The notes beneath the pieces were generated by a model, which saw only the letters and a list, made by a program, of their open reading frames with translations, ran no database searches and was not told the DNA's origin. Shown here piece by piece: positions 11,611 through 23,800 of a stretch of 64,000 bases of DNA. Made by a program: the position numbers and the translations under genes. The stretch is from Engraulis encrasicolus (taxonomy: Eukaryota > Chordata > Actinopteri > Clupeiformes > Engraulidae): the NCBI RefSeq assembly GCF_034702125.1, contig NC_085869.1:52100550-52164549 (forward strand), in the 5' to 3' direction. How positions within the stretch are numbered: position 1 is the first letter of the stretch; each line of letters begins with the position of its first letter.

Positions 11611-12823
11611 AAATTGTATCTAAATAGAACTGATTACTTTTTGGCAACAATCTGGATAGCTGTCTGGACTGAGAACTTTTTGAGTGATTCGTCACTATTG
11701 AGTTAGCTATGACGGAGGTTTATACAGTGCATAGTAGACAACTATAATTTCAATGTTTTTTTTCTTTTCTTTTAGTAGCCTATATTTATGCGACAAATAT
11801 GTGTCCTTGTATCTTTGTCTACCATTGGAGTTGACTTTTAAAATGCTCTTTGTGTGCCCTTGGAGTGGCCAAATGTGTCTTGCCCAATCTCCTATTGCGG
11901 TCAAGGTTAATTGTGATGGGCCAAAACCAGACCAAAAATAGCCCAATGTAGTGCACCCTTTCACGCCCTATTATTTTGCAAAAGCATTTTAGGACAGACC
12001 AGCCGGTAAAGTCAAAGGGCATCAGAGGACACGATCACTGTGAGTACACATCGCACTTGCATCATTTGGTAACAGAAAACTGAGTAGGATTTGCATCTAT
12101 TAATGCCTTGTGTCATAAAGTAAGCAAAACACTGGTGTAATATGGAGTACGTTTTAAAAGTGCATAAGCACAAAAGAGGGAACCGAAAAAGAACTGCCTT
12201 CCACAGTGGCATTCGATATGGGCAGCACAAGGATACTGTAACCACGGCAGTGTTTGCATTTCTATGAGCAAACAACATACACACTGCAGGCTGTTTCCAT
12301 GAATAGACACAATGAAGTCAAGTATGACCGACACCGCTCATCTAATGACGGTGCAGTATACTGTACTGCCTTGCAAAGGCAAAGTGCAGTAACTATGACA
12401 ACACTGAAACTGAGAAAATGCCTTTGAAACCGTGGTATTAGCAAAGATTCTTTTAATTATATTCATAATAGACCGTCTCTCGCATTAGGTTGGATAGGCC
12501 CTATTAGTTACTGTAAATATGACATAGCAATATCTCTAAAACGGGACACATTTGGACCATAAGGCTTTGTCATAATTCAGTTTAAACTCAAGTTTGACAA
12601 AATATAGTTACTGCACTTTGTCTTTTCTAAGGCAATTTAAGAGCAGGTAAGTTACAGTTAGCAAAAAACATTCACTCTGTCTGAAGGGTGAAAGTGAAAG
12701 CCCACCTCAGCACAGAGTGCTTGCATTTATGCCTTATCCATGCAAGGGGGCAGCCCTAATGGCGCTCCAAGAGAGCAGTGCGGTGGGATGGTATGTTCAG
12801 CATACTTCTGTAATACAGAGGTG

Positions 12824-12824
<1 letters not shown>
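11611..12824. other. No gene or repeat recognised
   Basis: Non-coding sequence without a recognisable element or protein. Confidence 0.5.

Positions 12825-12906
<82 letters not shown>
12825..12906. repeat. (CA)n microsatellite
   Basis: Uninterrupted CA, about 80 bp. Confidence 0.97.
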
Positions 12907-12910
<4 letters not shown>

Positions 12911-13149
12911 CTTCTTCATGAAGCGAAACTGAAAGCCATAATGAGTGGAGAGAGAGAGAGAATAGCAGGGGGTGAGGTGTTGGAGAGACGTTAGAGAGGA
13001 GCACATTAACACTCTGTCAGGCATCATGACAGGCCGGGCGGTGACATTGTTGTCTGTTTCCTGCAGGATGAGGTGAAACAGGAAAGGGTTGGACAAGCTG
13101 GCACACACCTTCAGCAAGAGTGGCACAGCACCAATCCACACCATTGTGA

Positions 13150-13274
<125 letters not shown>

Positions 13275-13402
13275 ACACTTAACTTCTGTTTTGTTGTGTT
13301 GCTATGCAACCCAAGCTGCTTGCTATTGATTGGGGTTTTTTTTTTTCAAACATAAAAAAATAATAAAAAACTGTTTGTGGCCCCCTGAGAACAAATGGTT
13401 TC

Positions 13403-13696
13403 TGTTGGAACTGTAATTTATTCTTTAGGAGAGCAAACATGTTGCCTTGGCACAAATGTGCCCTTTCACACTCAAGAATTCCTGTTCAAGGCTGCAGAAG
13501 ATTACTGGACTGTGCGAGGACTTTATCTGTACCAGAACAATGGAATGCCCAAACACAACAGAGTTGCATCTCCACATGGCAGGCCAAGGACTGTGTGTTC
13601 GTTGCCTGATTATCATAGACTTGCAATCGAGATTCGATCTGCAGCGCCGCCGAAGGTGTTGCGTCACTAGGAGGGCGCAGCCTGGCTAGTGTGTTC

Positions 13697-13727
<31 letters not shown>

Positions 13728-13974
13728 AATGAATTAATCTCTATCCGGGTACGCCCCCTTTTCCCTTTAGCGGATAGAGATAATTGTTATCAGGGAAAAT
13801 CCTCCAATAAATATGACTTATGGCTATTACATCGTTTAGAACGAGTGGGGAAAATGGTAGCTGACGGTTCTCCCCATCCGCTCTCCAAGCCGGTTTGAAA
13901 CTTAATTAAGGATTCTCTGTGTCTTTCATTTCAGGTGTTTCATATTTACAAATGTTAAGGGTTTGAACCTAACA
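13403..13974 (+). repeat. ERV 5' LTR
   Basis: Matches 19245-19820 except for the length of an internal GT tract (13701-13727). Contains a 45-bp stretch shared with a dispersed repeat (13645-13689) and an AATAAA at 13806. Confidence 0.9.
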
Positions 13975-13980
13975 TTTACT

Positions 13981-13999
13981 TGGTCCTTCAGAGCCGGAT
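13981..13999 (+). other. Primer binding site, tRNA-Tyr-like
   Basis: TGGTCCTTCAGAGCCGGAT is complementary to the 3' end of vertebrate tRNA-Tyr apart from one extra base near position 10. It lies 6 nt after the LTR end. Confidence 0.65.
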
Positions 14000-14545
14000 C
14001 CCAAGATACCCGACGATTCCAGCACGCGAGGAGGGAACCAGGAAAGTCTGTGGCCACAGCACTAAGACCCGTTTCCGGGACTGGTCTCTCCCTCGCAGGC
14101 TGGGATCCGACGGTTGACGGGAATCTTGAAAAGACCAGAGAATCGTGAGTAGGCCTACATTTTTTTTTTTTTTAAAAAGGATTGAATGAAAAGACGGTAA
14201 AATAAGAGAAGACAAAACCCTGACAATTCTAGACTCTATCAGGTAAACGTAAAGGGAGGGCAGACTCCCCTAGTACGAGAAACTAGTTTAAATTCTGTGT
14301 TCTCTGCGTTGAGAGAAAGTGTGCGTGAAAGGATTCGTATTACCACTCGGTAATACGTTTCATACCAATACAACAAGGTTCAAATAGCGAGTCTTTGTGG
14401 AAGCCCTGTATGCAAGAAGATTCCACTGTGAGGTTGAAGTGAATCTTACCACAAACGATCGTTGATCGCTATCTTGTTGAAAAGTGTATCCAACAATAGA
14501 GGCACTGTAGGTGTTGTGACGTTGGACTAAATTCATAGAGACAAA

Positions 14546-14632
14546 ATGGGGGGCAGTAACAGCAAAAGAAGTGAAAAGTTCCTTGCTGAAATGCAATGCA
14601 AGGACTGGAAATCGTGCATAGAGAAAATCTAG
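14546..14632 (+). pseudogene. ERV gag N-terminal remnant
   Basis: An ATG opens MGGSNSKRSEKF, a typical myristoylation-type retroviral Gag start (Met-Gly with Ser at position 4), but a stop comes after 28 codons. It follows a gtgagt splice-donor-like leader at 14145. Recognition rests on position behind the LTR and the N-terminal motif. Confidence 0.6.
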
Positions 14633-14699
14633 TGCAGTAGCACGCTGTGTTACTGGGTAAAAAACTATGGGTTTAATGGAAAGTTGTCTACAACAAACC

Positions 14700-15012
14700 T
14701 AACATTTATGGCCTGGCCAGCAGGGCCAACAGGAACACTACAATGAACACCAAAACTATCACGGCCAACCGTCGAGGCCAACACCAAAATTCCTGACTAG
14801 ACCGAGAGCACCAGTATCGACCGTACGGGCATGGCCCCTCGGCCGATGGCTGGTTTGATGATAATGAGGAAACGGACGGGGATGTGGAAGAGGTAGACGT
14901 CGTTCTAAACTTAGAGGGATTGTTTTACCAAGAAAAAATTAGACCTGAAATTACCCTTCTGGTCCAAGGGACCCCCGTACGTTTCCTCTGTGACTCTGGT
15001 GCTAAAAAAATG
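14700..15012 (+). pseudogene. ERV nucleocapsid/protease remnant
   Basis: A Gln/His/Arg-rich stretch (14710-14850) leads into a frame reading ITLLVQGTPVRFLCDSGA near 14950-15003. This is the beginning of a retroviral aspartic protease with the D-S-G-A active-site motif. Homology ends abruptly soon after. Confidence 0.75.
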
Positions 15013-15069
15013 CAAATGACAGCCATTTGGATTTACTCACTGAGCAGTTAATGTCTCAGATAGCCTACC

Positions 15070-15101
<32 letters not shown>

Positions 15102-16459
15102 TAGTCTTAATATAATAATAATAATTGTATTCTATAACACTGTGTCATACAAGGCAAGTAATACGGATATCTGTTTGTCTGTCTGTGTGGGCCCTATTTG
15201 TTGTATGAATTGTCCTAGTGGGACACCCCACTGTGTGTGTGAGAAAGATTGGTTTATATGTCTGTGGAGTGTACGTGTGTATCTGTGGAGTGAGTGCCTA
15301 ATATGTCTGAGAGTGGAAGAATTTTTTTTGAGTGTTTAGTGAAGGTACTCTATTGTGTTCAGAGTTAGCTGGAGCTTGGGAGTGCCACATTTGAAACAAC
15401 ATTTTTAAAATAAGAATAAGCCTTTTATTTTATTCTACAATTCAACTTTGAGGTGTAGGATTTTGTCATGATTTTGTTTTTCCACACATTCTTACCCATT
15501 TATTTTTGATTAGGAGAAACGGGGTTGTGGAGTTATGTTGTTTCTTTACTATTTTCAATTGAAAGTTAACATGTTAATGTTTAAAGCCTTTAGACACGGC
15601 ATTATAAATTAGCTGTTACCAGAATGGCAATGACCAAGTCATAATGTATTACTAAAGGCCCCGTGCACTGTCATGGTAGTGTAGTGTAGTTGCAAAAGAG
15701 TTTGCTTTCATGATTTACAGTACCAAATGTCTTTGTTTCTTTCTAAAGAATAGATGAAGCTTTCTCCTTGTTCTTATTTATTTTTATTTTTTTTAAAAGA
15801 ACAATGGGTTTGAGATCTTGAAATAACGCAGGCGTTATTTGATGGCCCAAAGGTGCTGTGAGTAAACCCAATTTGGACCTGGTCTGAGAGTTAGGTCACA
15901 TGTGCTGAACGTTTCTAGAAATTTAGGTTGTCATTTTGTTTTTATTGACGTTTAACTATGACTTATTCCTTTGTTTTATTTCATCGAATTTCTTGCCTTA
16001 TTATGTTCTATTTTGATGAGTTATTGATCAATGGATCATGGGTTTGGTTTAAAAAAAAATAAAAAAATAAAAACCTAAAAGTTGGGTAGTAGTTCTCAAA
16101 TACATTTCCAATGCAATTATGATCTGGAACTTTATTTTAATGACAATGTTGACTCTGATAAACCAGAAAAAAAACTAGACTCTGAATACACAGAGGCGCT
16201 TGACAAAATCACCCCAGCAAAGATAACAGTGTCCTATGTGTAGATGTTTACATTAGCTCGGATAGATATTAAAAGGCTCAGAGGCTCTCTCTAAGTTAGC
16301 CAAGGTCTTCTGCAGGCAACCCTTATCAGACACAGCAGGCCCAGCCATCAGCATGCAAATTTCTGTGGCAGAGACAGAAAGACACTTAATTTTGAAACCT
16401 CCAACAGTGTATGCTAAACCACCTGTTTGTCACTGAAAATACAATAAGAACTAAAAAAA

Positions 16460-16494
<35 letters not shown>

Positions 16495-18555
16495 AACACC
16501 GACCTAGATAAACAATACCAAAGCTTAAAGATATGTTAAATATCTATCATTGTCATTAGTTTAATAGGGCCTACTGTAAGTGTGAGCATTGCTTCACATG
16601 GTGTGTGATGAGACATGTCAATGTTCTCTATTTGCTTTTAAAAGTTTGAATTTGATGACGTTGGGATCCTTATATTTTCATTTGTTTGATTTATAAACAA
16701 AGAGACAGTTGTCTAACTCTGTCTTTTCATTTCAGTCGTCAACTTGCAATCAAAGTGAAAACTGATTGCCAATAAGGTTTTAGTTCCGTTACAAATGTTT
16801 TATGTAGCCGATACATGAAGTCAATCATTTTTTTTGCTCTGATTTGATTTCAAATTGATCTGGCTTGAGTGTACATGAAAGAAAGTTGTTTTCCCTATAA
16901 TACTTTTTTTTGTGTTCTTTGAGGAACAGGCCCAGTGTTATGGAAACGAGCTGAAACACAGCTGATGTGAATGGAAGGAACCTAGACAATAATGATCGCT
17001 AGGTTAAGTGAATTTTGTTTTTAATTTGATGAGTTTCACAAGATTTTTCCAGAGTTTGTTTTGTTTCAATTGGGTAATAATTTTAGTTATAACACTTGAT
17101 AAAATGACAACTGTTTATTTTTTTTCTTTCTTTCAAACCATGAAAAGTTTGACCTAAAGTTAGACAAGGTCTTACCTTTATACCTTAGATAAAGGGTCTG
17201 TCCGGTTGTTTGTTTCATTTTTCTTTTAAAGTTGCGTATTTTACAATGGCAGTTGTGTTTTCTTTCCTTTTATCTCTTACATTTTGATTGGTTGATCTAG
17301 TGATCTGTATGTCTGGGTGATGACAGTGAAACTTTGGAATGGTGTGAGAAAGTAGGATTCTCAAATATTTTTTGGATTCTCAAATATTACTCATACTCAA
17401 TTTTTTTATTTTTACAAAATACATTTTTGAATGTACTGACATCATTGGCTAGGCCCATATATCACCATGACCTCATGACAAAAGGACAGTGAGGACTGCA
17501 TGCCAATATATTTCAGTTCTGTTACAAAGTGATTTATGCAGGCCTAACTATCATGTAAAGACAGCCAATACTATGGGTATAGTCATTTTGTACGGCATGC
17601 TTAATGTTTTCTTCTACATTCTATATTGGATGAACTATGTGGTCAACACCACATTTTGTCAGTTTGCGTTTATCGCCTATTCTGTAAGGAACTGTAATGT
17701 AAACGTGAGCCACAATAGTCAGATACTGACCAGAGTAATTTTCTTTTCATAATTTTGCTCTTGATAAATTGTTGTTCCCCGGGAATGTAGAGCTATCTAT
17801 TTTATTTTGATTATAGATTATGAGAGAATGGTTGGGCGGTTTTGGGTTTTGTTTTGTCTAAACTAACAAAACATCTCTATTATAATGCTCTCTAATCTGT
17901 TACAACTGCGCACCTCCTCCACACTAATGTCTGTGTGTGGATGAGTTGACTTCTGAGAGCTTATTATTATTTTTTTAAACAAATGTTTGAAAAAGCCTGC
18001 CTTGATGTAGGCTATGCGAGTGATTCTCTGATTCGGCTACACTTTTAAGTCCGTGGATTTTATTTGCCAATTCCACTAACTATTAAGATTAAGCTTGGCA
18101 ATTTGTTTGTTTGGCACTATGTAAACATCTAGGTCATTTAGTTGGGAAAAATACTGATAATTGATTTTTTGCTTTTGCCAAAAGCGTAGGGGAATCGTAG
18201 TTAGAATCACTCATGCACCTATGAACTGGAGGGTGTTGGGAAGATGTTTACTTCTCATCATTTACTGTGCTCAAAGTCTGTTTCGGAAATTACTTAAGTC
18301 TTATTGAGTCATGTGGATGGCACATGTCTCAAACAGGAGAGATATTTTAGGATTAATCAGTGCATTAAACAAATATGTGTATAGGGCACATGTTAAATGA
18401 AACCTTGTTCTGAAACTTCACCCCTTAACCTAACCTAAAACAAACATAAGAGAGCTACAATGTGGAATCAAATTGCATCAGGGTTTGAATCATTTGTATG
18501 TTGGTGGTGTACTATAAACAAAAATATGGACAGAATGAAACAACATCCACTATAA
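15011..18555. other. AT-rich interior of the ERV, no pol seen
   Basis: Where pol would lie there is AT-rich non-coding DNA with a (TAA)n tract (15067-15101), a poly(A) run (16460-16490) and a dispersed-repeat copy (15588-15690). I found no RT or integrase motifs in any frame. Most likely pol was deleted and foreign DNA gained. Confidence 0.6.
15588..15690 (+). repeat. Dispersed repeat family R1, copy 1
   Basis: Landmarks agctgttaccagaatggcaa, tgaccaagtcataatgtatt and aaggccccgtgcact. Other copies: 27905-28016 (+), 25375-25475 (-) and 31866-31965 (-). Confidence 0.85.
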
Positions 18556-18559
18556 ATGT

Positions 18560-18860
18560 GCAGGCCTGGGCAACAAAACTGAATTCGGGTTCAGGGCCAT
18601 CCATGAACAACTGAAGGCAACCCGCCTAATGGCAATTCCAATCTCGTATTGCGGTTGATATGCTTTTTGGCCGATAGGAGTGTGTGCTCTATTCTTGGTT
18701 ATCAATGTTGTTCCTTCATACCGAACAATACGGCAGCTGACGAAAGTGTCACCAGGGCGATAGAGGGACTGGGATCCCTCAACCAAAAAGAAAATGAAAG
18801 ACCACTCCAGGGTCGACACTTCAGTGTGGGCTGGTTTCTCTGAAATGTTGGCAAATACAG
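18560..18860 (+). pseudogene. ERV env transmembrane-subunit remnant
   Basis: One frame reads NKTEFGFRAIHEQLKATRLM, then after frame shifts RIAVDMLF, and then CSILGYQCCSFIPNNTA, the CX6CC disulfide motif and following conserved block of gamma-type retroviral TM proteins. At least one stop and two frame changes break it. Confidence 0.85.
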
Positions 18861-19244
18861 ACAGTTGGCAGCGTCCATAATTCATGTCTATTGCAATATT
18901 TTGCGGCGATCCTCACGTTATGTGGATGTTGTTGTATCTTTGTATTAGAGTGTTGTGCACCAGATTTAGTACCACTGCCATTGCACAAATGGAAGAAAAA
19001 ATGTCAAACCTATATGCTCTTCTAACTAGACAGGATAGTGATGTCGATGACACTAGATGATGTTGTTGGTGGAGACCATGAGCCTCCACACCAATCTGAC
19101 GATTCCATCCAGGTCCCTGATCTGTTCCCTGACCAGGGGATTATGCTCAGGGCCTCTAAGTGTACCTATTTAAAGAAAAAATCTTTTGAAGTCATCACTG
19201 GATGATGTTAATGTTTGCCTCTATATAGAATAAACAGGGGGAAA

Positions 19245-19538
19245 TGTTGGAACTGTAATTTATTCTTTAGGAGAGCAAACATGTTGCCTTGGCACAAATG
19301 TGCCCTTTCACACTCAAGAATTCCTGTTCAAGGCTGCAGAAGATTACTGGACTGTGCGAGGACTTTATCTGTACCAGAACAATGGAATGCCCAAACACAA
19401 CAGAGTTGCATCTCCACATGGCAGGCCAAGGACTGTGTGTTCGTTGCCTGATTATCATAGACTTGCAATCGAGATTCGATCTGCAGCGCCGCCGAAGGTG
19501 TTGCGTCACTAGGAGGGCGCAGCCTGGCTAGTGTGTTC

Positions 19539-19577
<39 letters not shown>

Positions 19578-19820
19578 AATTAATCTCTATCCGGGTACGC
19601 CCCCTTTTCCCTTTAGCGGATAGAGATAATTGTTATCAGGGAAAATCCTCCAATAAATATGACTTATGGCTATTACATCGTTTAGAACGAGTGGGGAAAA
19701 TGGTAGCTGACGGTTCTCCCCATCCGCTCTCCAAGCCGGTTTGAAACTTAATTAAGGATTCTCTGTGTCTTTCATTTCAGGTGTTTCATATTTACAAATG
19801 TTAAGGGTTTGAACCTAACA
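19245..19820 (+). repeat. ERV 3' LTR
   Basis: Near-identical to 13403-13974; preceded by the purine tract at about 19235-19244. Confidence 0.9.
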
Positions 19821-20540
19821 GTTTGGATATGGTCTAAAGATGTAATCAACATGCATGTAATCAACTGGACATCCCTTTGGAGCCCTGAAGAGATGCTGTG
19901 TCCTCCAGATACCTCTTTACATCTAATGTCAGGAATCAGAAGTTATCAGGACCCGTGGATTCTGACTAAGTTCTGACTGAGCAGGTTGAATGAGAATCTT
20001 CACAGAATAAGGATATTATATGGCTATTACACAGTACTATATTGCACTGACCTGGTATGAATCTGCCAGACCTACCTGGCAGCACTGGACAAAGAAATGG
20101 AGATCTTGAGACAAATATAGTAATGAGCAGGCCAGGGTCAAGTGTCCAAGTGGACCATCAGAGAACAAGATGGCCTGACATTAGCCTAATTTATATTTAA
20201 AGACGGAAGTGTGCCACCTGGGCATTACCTAAATGTCTCCCTTCCCTCATCATGCATTCATATAGCAATATGAGTCCTATGATAAAGGTTCAGGCATCAC
20301 TAGATAGGTTGGAGAATGGTATTTTTCTAATAAGGTTGTTGGGAAAATAGGCTACAATTCTGGAACAAACTTATGCAGAGAAACACCATTCACTATATAG
20401 GCCTACTGTTCTTGTTACTATTAGTTTTCAACATGAAAAGTACTCCAAGGCTATTTGTTTTACCATGACTCCCTCTGCTGGCAAAGGTCTATAAACTCAA
20501 CCTCACAGCAAAGGCAGCATATCACCATCCCTTAGGAAGC
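19821..20540. other. No gene or repeat recognised
   Basis: Non-coding flank of the ERV. Confidence 0.5.
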
Positions 20541-20542
20541 AC

Positions 20543-20890
20543 ACCCATAGAAGAAGAAGAAGACGAAGAAGAAGAAGACGGTGATAATGATGATGATGAT
20601 GATGATGATGACTATAATGCACCTATGTGAAGTTGGCATCCCATATGTTGAAAATATGGATAAAAACATCTTGATTGTTTGTGCATCGTATGTGCATGAT
20701 TGTGCAGGCACAAACCGTCTTTAAGATATTCAACTTTGTGACCTTTATTGATCTTAGGTTACTCAGCACCCCATTAACATTCAAATGACTCGAAAATGGT
20801 TGGAACAACGATGCACAAATGAATCAAAATACTTTTATTCATATATGCAACATGAGGTGCCAACTTCACAGGTCTATAATGCTGCTACGA

Positions 20891-20926
<36 letters not shown>
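20543..20926. repeat. Foldback repeat flanked by GAA/GAT microsatellites
   Basis: 20612-20690 and 20806-20882 are imperfect reverse complements (gtgaagttggca and tttgtgcatcgt are shared landmarks) with a 115-bp spacer. (GAA)n/(GAT)n lies left (20549-20611) and (ATG)n right (20891-20926). Likely a MITE. Confidence 0.75.
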
Positions 20927-20929
20927 GTG

Positions 20930-22247
20930 GTGGTGATGGTGAAAAGAAGAAGCAAGCAAAATGGAAAGAAGAGGCAGCATTTTCACCATATGACTCCTTG
21001 AAATGAACTCTTCAACACTGGTCAATGGCCTCTCTCGCCCTGACCATCTACTTAGCCCTGTCACAGCCTGAACCTGAGGGCACTGTTTGTAAATCAATAC
21101 TCAACAATAATCAATTACTTATATTTCAAGGCACAGAGCCATGACCAAGCGTTCGATCATAGTCCTATAGTCAAGACCCCTCCAGTGATGAATTGTCCAG
21201 AATTAAGGTAATCCACTCATTTTCTTTAGCCAGATGGTTTCAAAACTATATGGCCACTAGCCGTGGATCGCGCATTAAATCTGTGTGCTATAAAGACCAT
21301 AAAACATAATCCTCTATGTAGAAAAATCACAACAGATGATTGACAGCTTTTCTGGATTTTTAGAATTCTGATGTAAACAAAAAAGTATATTTTTCAGTTA
21401 ATATTGTCAGAACTAAATTGTATTTACAGTTAAATATAAATATTTCCATATTCTACATTGATGCCAAGTCTCCTGAGCTATTGCACATGTTGCTCAAGGG
21501 AAGGTTTTCAGCAGGCTATAAAATATCCAAAGCTCTATCCAGATGTGTCCTGAAAGTACATTTATGGAAATACAGCACTAGCCATGATATTGTATAGCGG
21601 TAACACCAGTTATTTCATTGATGTTGTTACTGGGGAAAAAACCTGTAAAAACCTAGAAAGAAAGACCCCAAATTCGATCCAACCAGTGTAGAATCAGGTA
21701 TACTCTTAAATGACAATAGTATCTCATGCACGCCTTCGTCCAGACGGACTGTTTCTTTATGGTCTCAGCAAGTCTACTAGCTAAATTGAAAAATATAATC
21801 TCTTAATAGCCTATGAATTGTATGACTTAAACTGTATGACTTTTATGTATGTATGTATCAGCCATTCTGTTGCTAATCCACATAAGAATTATTTAAACAG
21901 TGTGCTTCAGCGCTTGTCCAGTATAAAAAGCCAGTTGTGCCCAGCATGATACACACAGTGATTGTGTGCCCCATGGCATGTCTAAAGAAATGAAAATCCG
22001 TTGTGTCAACATGTGGCCAATTATCCCAAGCCCCTGGCTGGTAAAGGCTGAAGTTGCAGCTTGTTAGCGAGACCCCCTGACTCAGATGTGAATGTCTCTG
22101 TGGGCAGTACGTATGTAGCCTACCTGTGGCCAACCAAATGGTCTAACCATCTGGAGCCAAGTGCTGTGTTTTAGGAATTAATTTTAGAAATATGAGTGTT
22201 AAAATTGGTATATAATACAAACAAACTGAGTGTGCTTTCCGTGTGCA

Positions 22248-22250
<3 letters not shown>
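20930..22250. other. No gene or repeat recognised
   Basis: Non-coding sequence; a short ATGT repeat near 21843-21860. Confidence 0.5.

Positions 22251-22338
<88 letters not shown>
22251..22338. repeat. Compound (GT)n(GTGC)n microsatellite
   Basis: GT dinucleotides switch cleanly into about 13 GTGC units. Confidence 0.95.
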
Positions 22339-22578
22339 ATTTTGCTGCATGTCTTTAGGGACCATTTTACAAAGACAGTGCCCATCTGACAACCCAGCAG
22401 CAAGTTTGCACATGGGATTTGAACATCAGGCCCTGCTAGCTTCAACACTGTCTTTGGGGACCATCTGTCACAAGAGAATAAACAAGCTTATTTTTAGTCT
22501 TTGACATTTTAATTTGTCAGCAGACAACTCTCGTTTCACTCTCCGGAATATTTTAATGTCTTTTACAGGAAAAAGATG

Positions 22579-23036
22579 CAGGGCCGGATTAAGAAGGACT
22601 GGGGCCCCTAGGCTACATATTGCTATGTGCCCCCCAGCAACAGCAAATTTTGTGACAAATTTACACAGTGTCATAATTATGAGGTAGGAATTAAGGGCAG
22701 GGCTCTAAATTAACACCAGCCAATTGGACAAATACTGGTGAAAATTCAGTTTGACTGGTAGAAAAGAAAGCCTACTAGCCACTTTTACTGATAGCAAGTT
22801 TGGCTAGTTCAATTCACATCCACTAGCTAAATTTGACTAGTGATGAAAAAAGTTTATTTATAGCCCTGATTATGGGTAACATGTCTACCAACTGTTCTGA
22901 TACATGACAGATGAATTTTTAATATTATATCTTGTCACATTTCTGTTATTGATCACTTTTAGTCAATCAGTGCCCCCCTGGCATGTCCCCCCCCCAGGCT
23001 GCAGTCATATCTAGCCTGTGTGTTAATCCGGCCCTG
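22579..23036. mobile_element. Non-autonomous hAT-like element
   Basis: Ends CAGGGCCGGATTAA and TTAATCCGGCCCTG are perfect inverse repeats. The right part (tatctagcctgtgtgttaat) matches the element at 60099-60883. The flanks do not show a clean 8-bp duplication. Confidence 0.75.
22698..22868. mobile_element. hAT-like MITE nested in the 22579-23036 element
   Basis: CAGGGCTCTAAATT.../...TTTATAGCCCTG ends, with flanks ATTAAGGG and ATTATGGG (7 of 8 identical), a hAT-type duplication. Length 171 bp. Confidence 0.75.
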
Positions 23037-23610
23037 CAGAGAAGGGCAGATGGGTAGCGTCAACCAATGGACCTAAAATCAATAAATCCACACACAGAGG
23101 TGCCACGGATTTCCCGGGCACGGTTACTTGATGCCCGCCAAAGTTTCAAGAGAAAGGAAGCACAAGAAATATGGAACATATTGTTGCATCAGTTGAACAT
23201 TTTGTAAATTGAACATGGAGAATAAGAAGACCTAAAAGATTTATCATGATGAAAGTGATTTCCAATAGCCTTCATGTGGATAAAAATAAACAATGCATTG
23301 TGGCAGGTCCGTTTTAGCATTTTAAATTAGCATTTTAAAACTCTGTTTACGTGTAAACAAGAGCCAAAACCAATACGCTTTCAAAAATATCCACATGTAC
23401 ATATAAATAATACCTTCCAAATTTCCACACCCGACATTGACACTGGTCGTGTCATTATAGAACCAAAAAAGTGAGGAGATGATCATTTACAATTTCAGGT
23501 AAATTAATCGTATAGATATGATTGCCAATTCTGAAATAATCAAAAAGAAAAAAACAAATACCTTAAGTCATAATGGTAACTGATGCTGGGCTCCCCATCT
23601 TTGTCCCCTG
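23037..23610. other. Upstream flank of the tubulin gene
   Basis: AT-rich sequence with no recognised repeat; may hold distal regulatory sites that I cannot identify. Confidence 0.4.
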
Positions 23611-23743
23611 TGACATCATTTTCTAGCCCTAAACATGGGGCTACAAAAGGCCACAGCTCCTACAGCTCGTCATCACTTCTGCCAGGGAGCTGCTGAGGAG
23701 GACAGGACATCAACCCAATCAACCCTCACCATACCTGGAAACC
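23611..23743 (+). promoter_or_regulatory. Candidate core promoter and 5' UTR of the tubulin gene
   Basis: A CTACAAAAGG TATA-like element lies at 23641-23650, about 95 bases before the ATG, with a TGACATCA sequence (one base off a CRE/AP-1 site) at 23611-23618. That spacing would allow a transcription start near 23670 and a roughly 75-base 5' UTR. The start site is inferred; I see no clear GATA, ETS or NF-E2 consensus cluster. Confidence 0.4.
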
Positions 23744-23800
23744 ATGAGGGAAATAGTCAACATTCAAGTTGGGCAGTGTGGTAATCAGATCGGAACCAAG
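23744..23800 (+). CDS. tubb1: tubb1-like coding exon 1 (residues 1-19)
   Basis: Encodes [19 protein letters not shown] and ends at AAG|gtaaca in phase 0, the standard first beta-tubulin intron position. It carries the MREI tetrapeptide used in cotranslational tubulin mRNA autoregulation and the Cys12 nucleotide-pocket loop. Confidence 0.93.

Larger units (their letters stand above)
13403..19820 (+). mobile_element. Endogenous retrovirus, decayed, with two LTRs
   Basis: Two near-identical about 575-bp LTRs (13403-13974 and 19245-19820) start TGTTGG and end CCTAACA. A tRNA-Tyr-like primer binding site follows the first and a polypurine tract (aaacagggggaaa) precedes the second. Internal remnants in order are a gag start, a protease fragment and an env transmembrane fragment. 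I see no reverse transcriptase or integrase; 15011-18555 looks unrelated to pol. Flanks GTTTC and GTTTG could be a 5-bp target duplication with one mismatch. The CX6CC type env fits gamma/epsilon-like fish ERVs. It is not replication-competent. Confidence 0.85.

Noticed and set aside
13425..13667. An 80-codon ORF found twice (also 19267-19509)
   Set aside because: Part of the paired ERV LTRs, with no recognisable protein family.
18550..18885. A 111-codon minus-strand ORF
   Set aside because: Antisense shadow of the ERV env remnant on the + strand.
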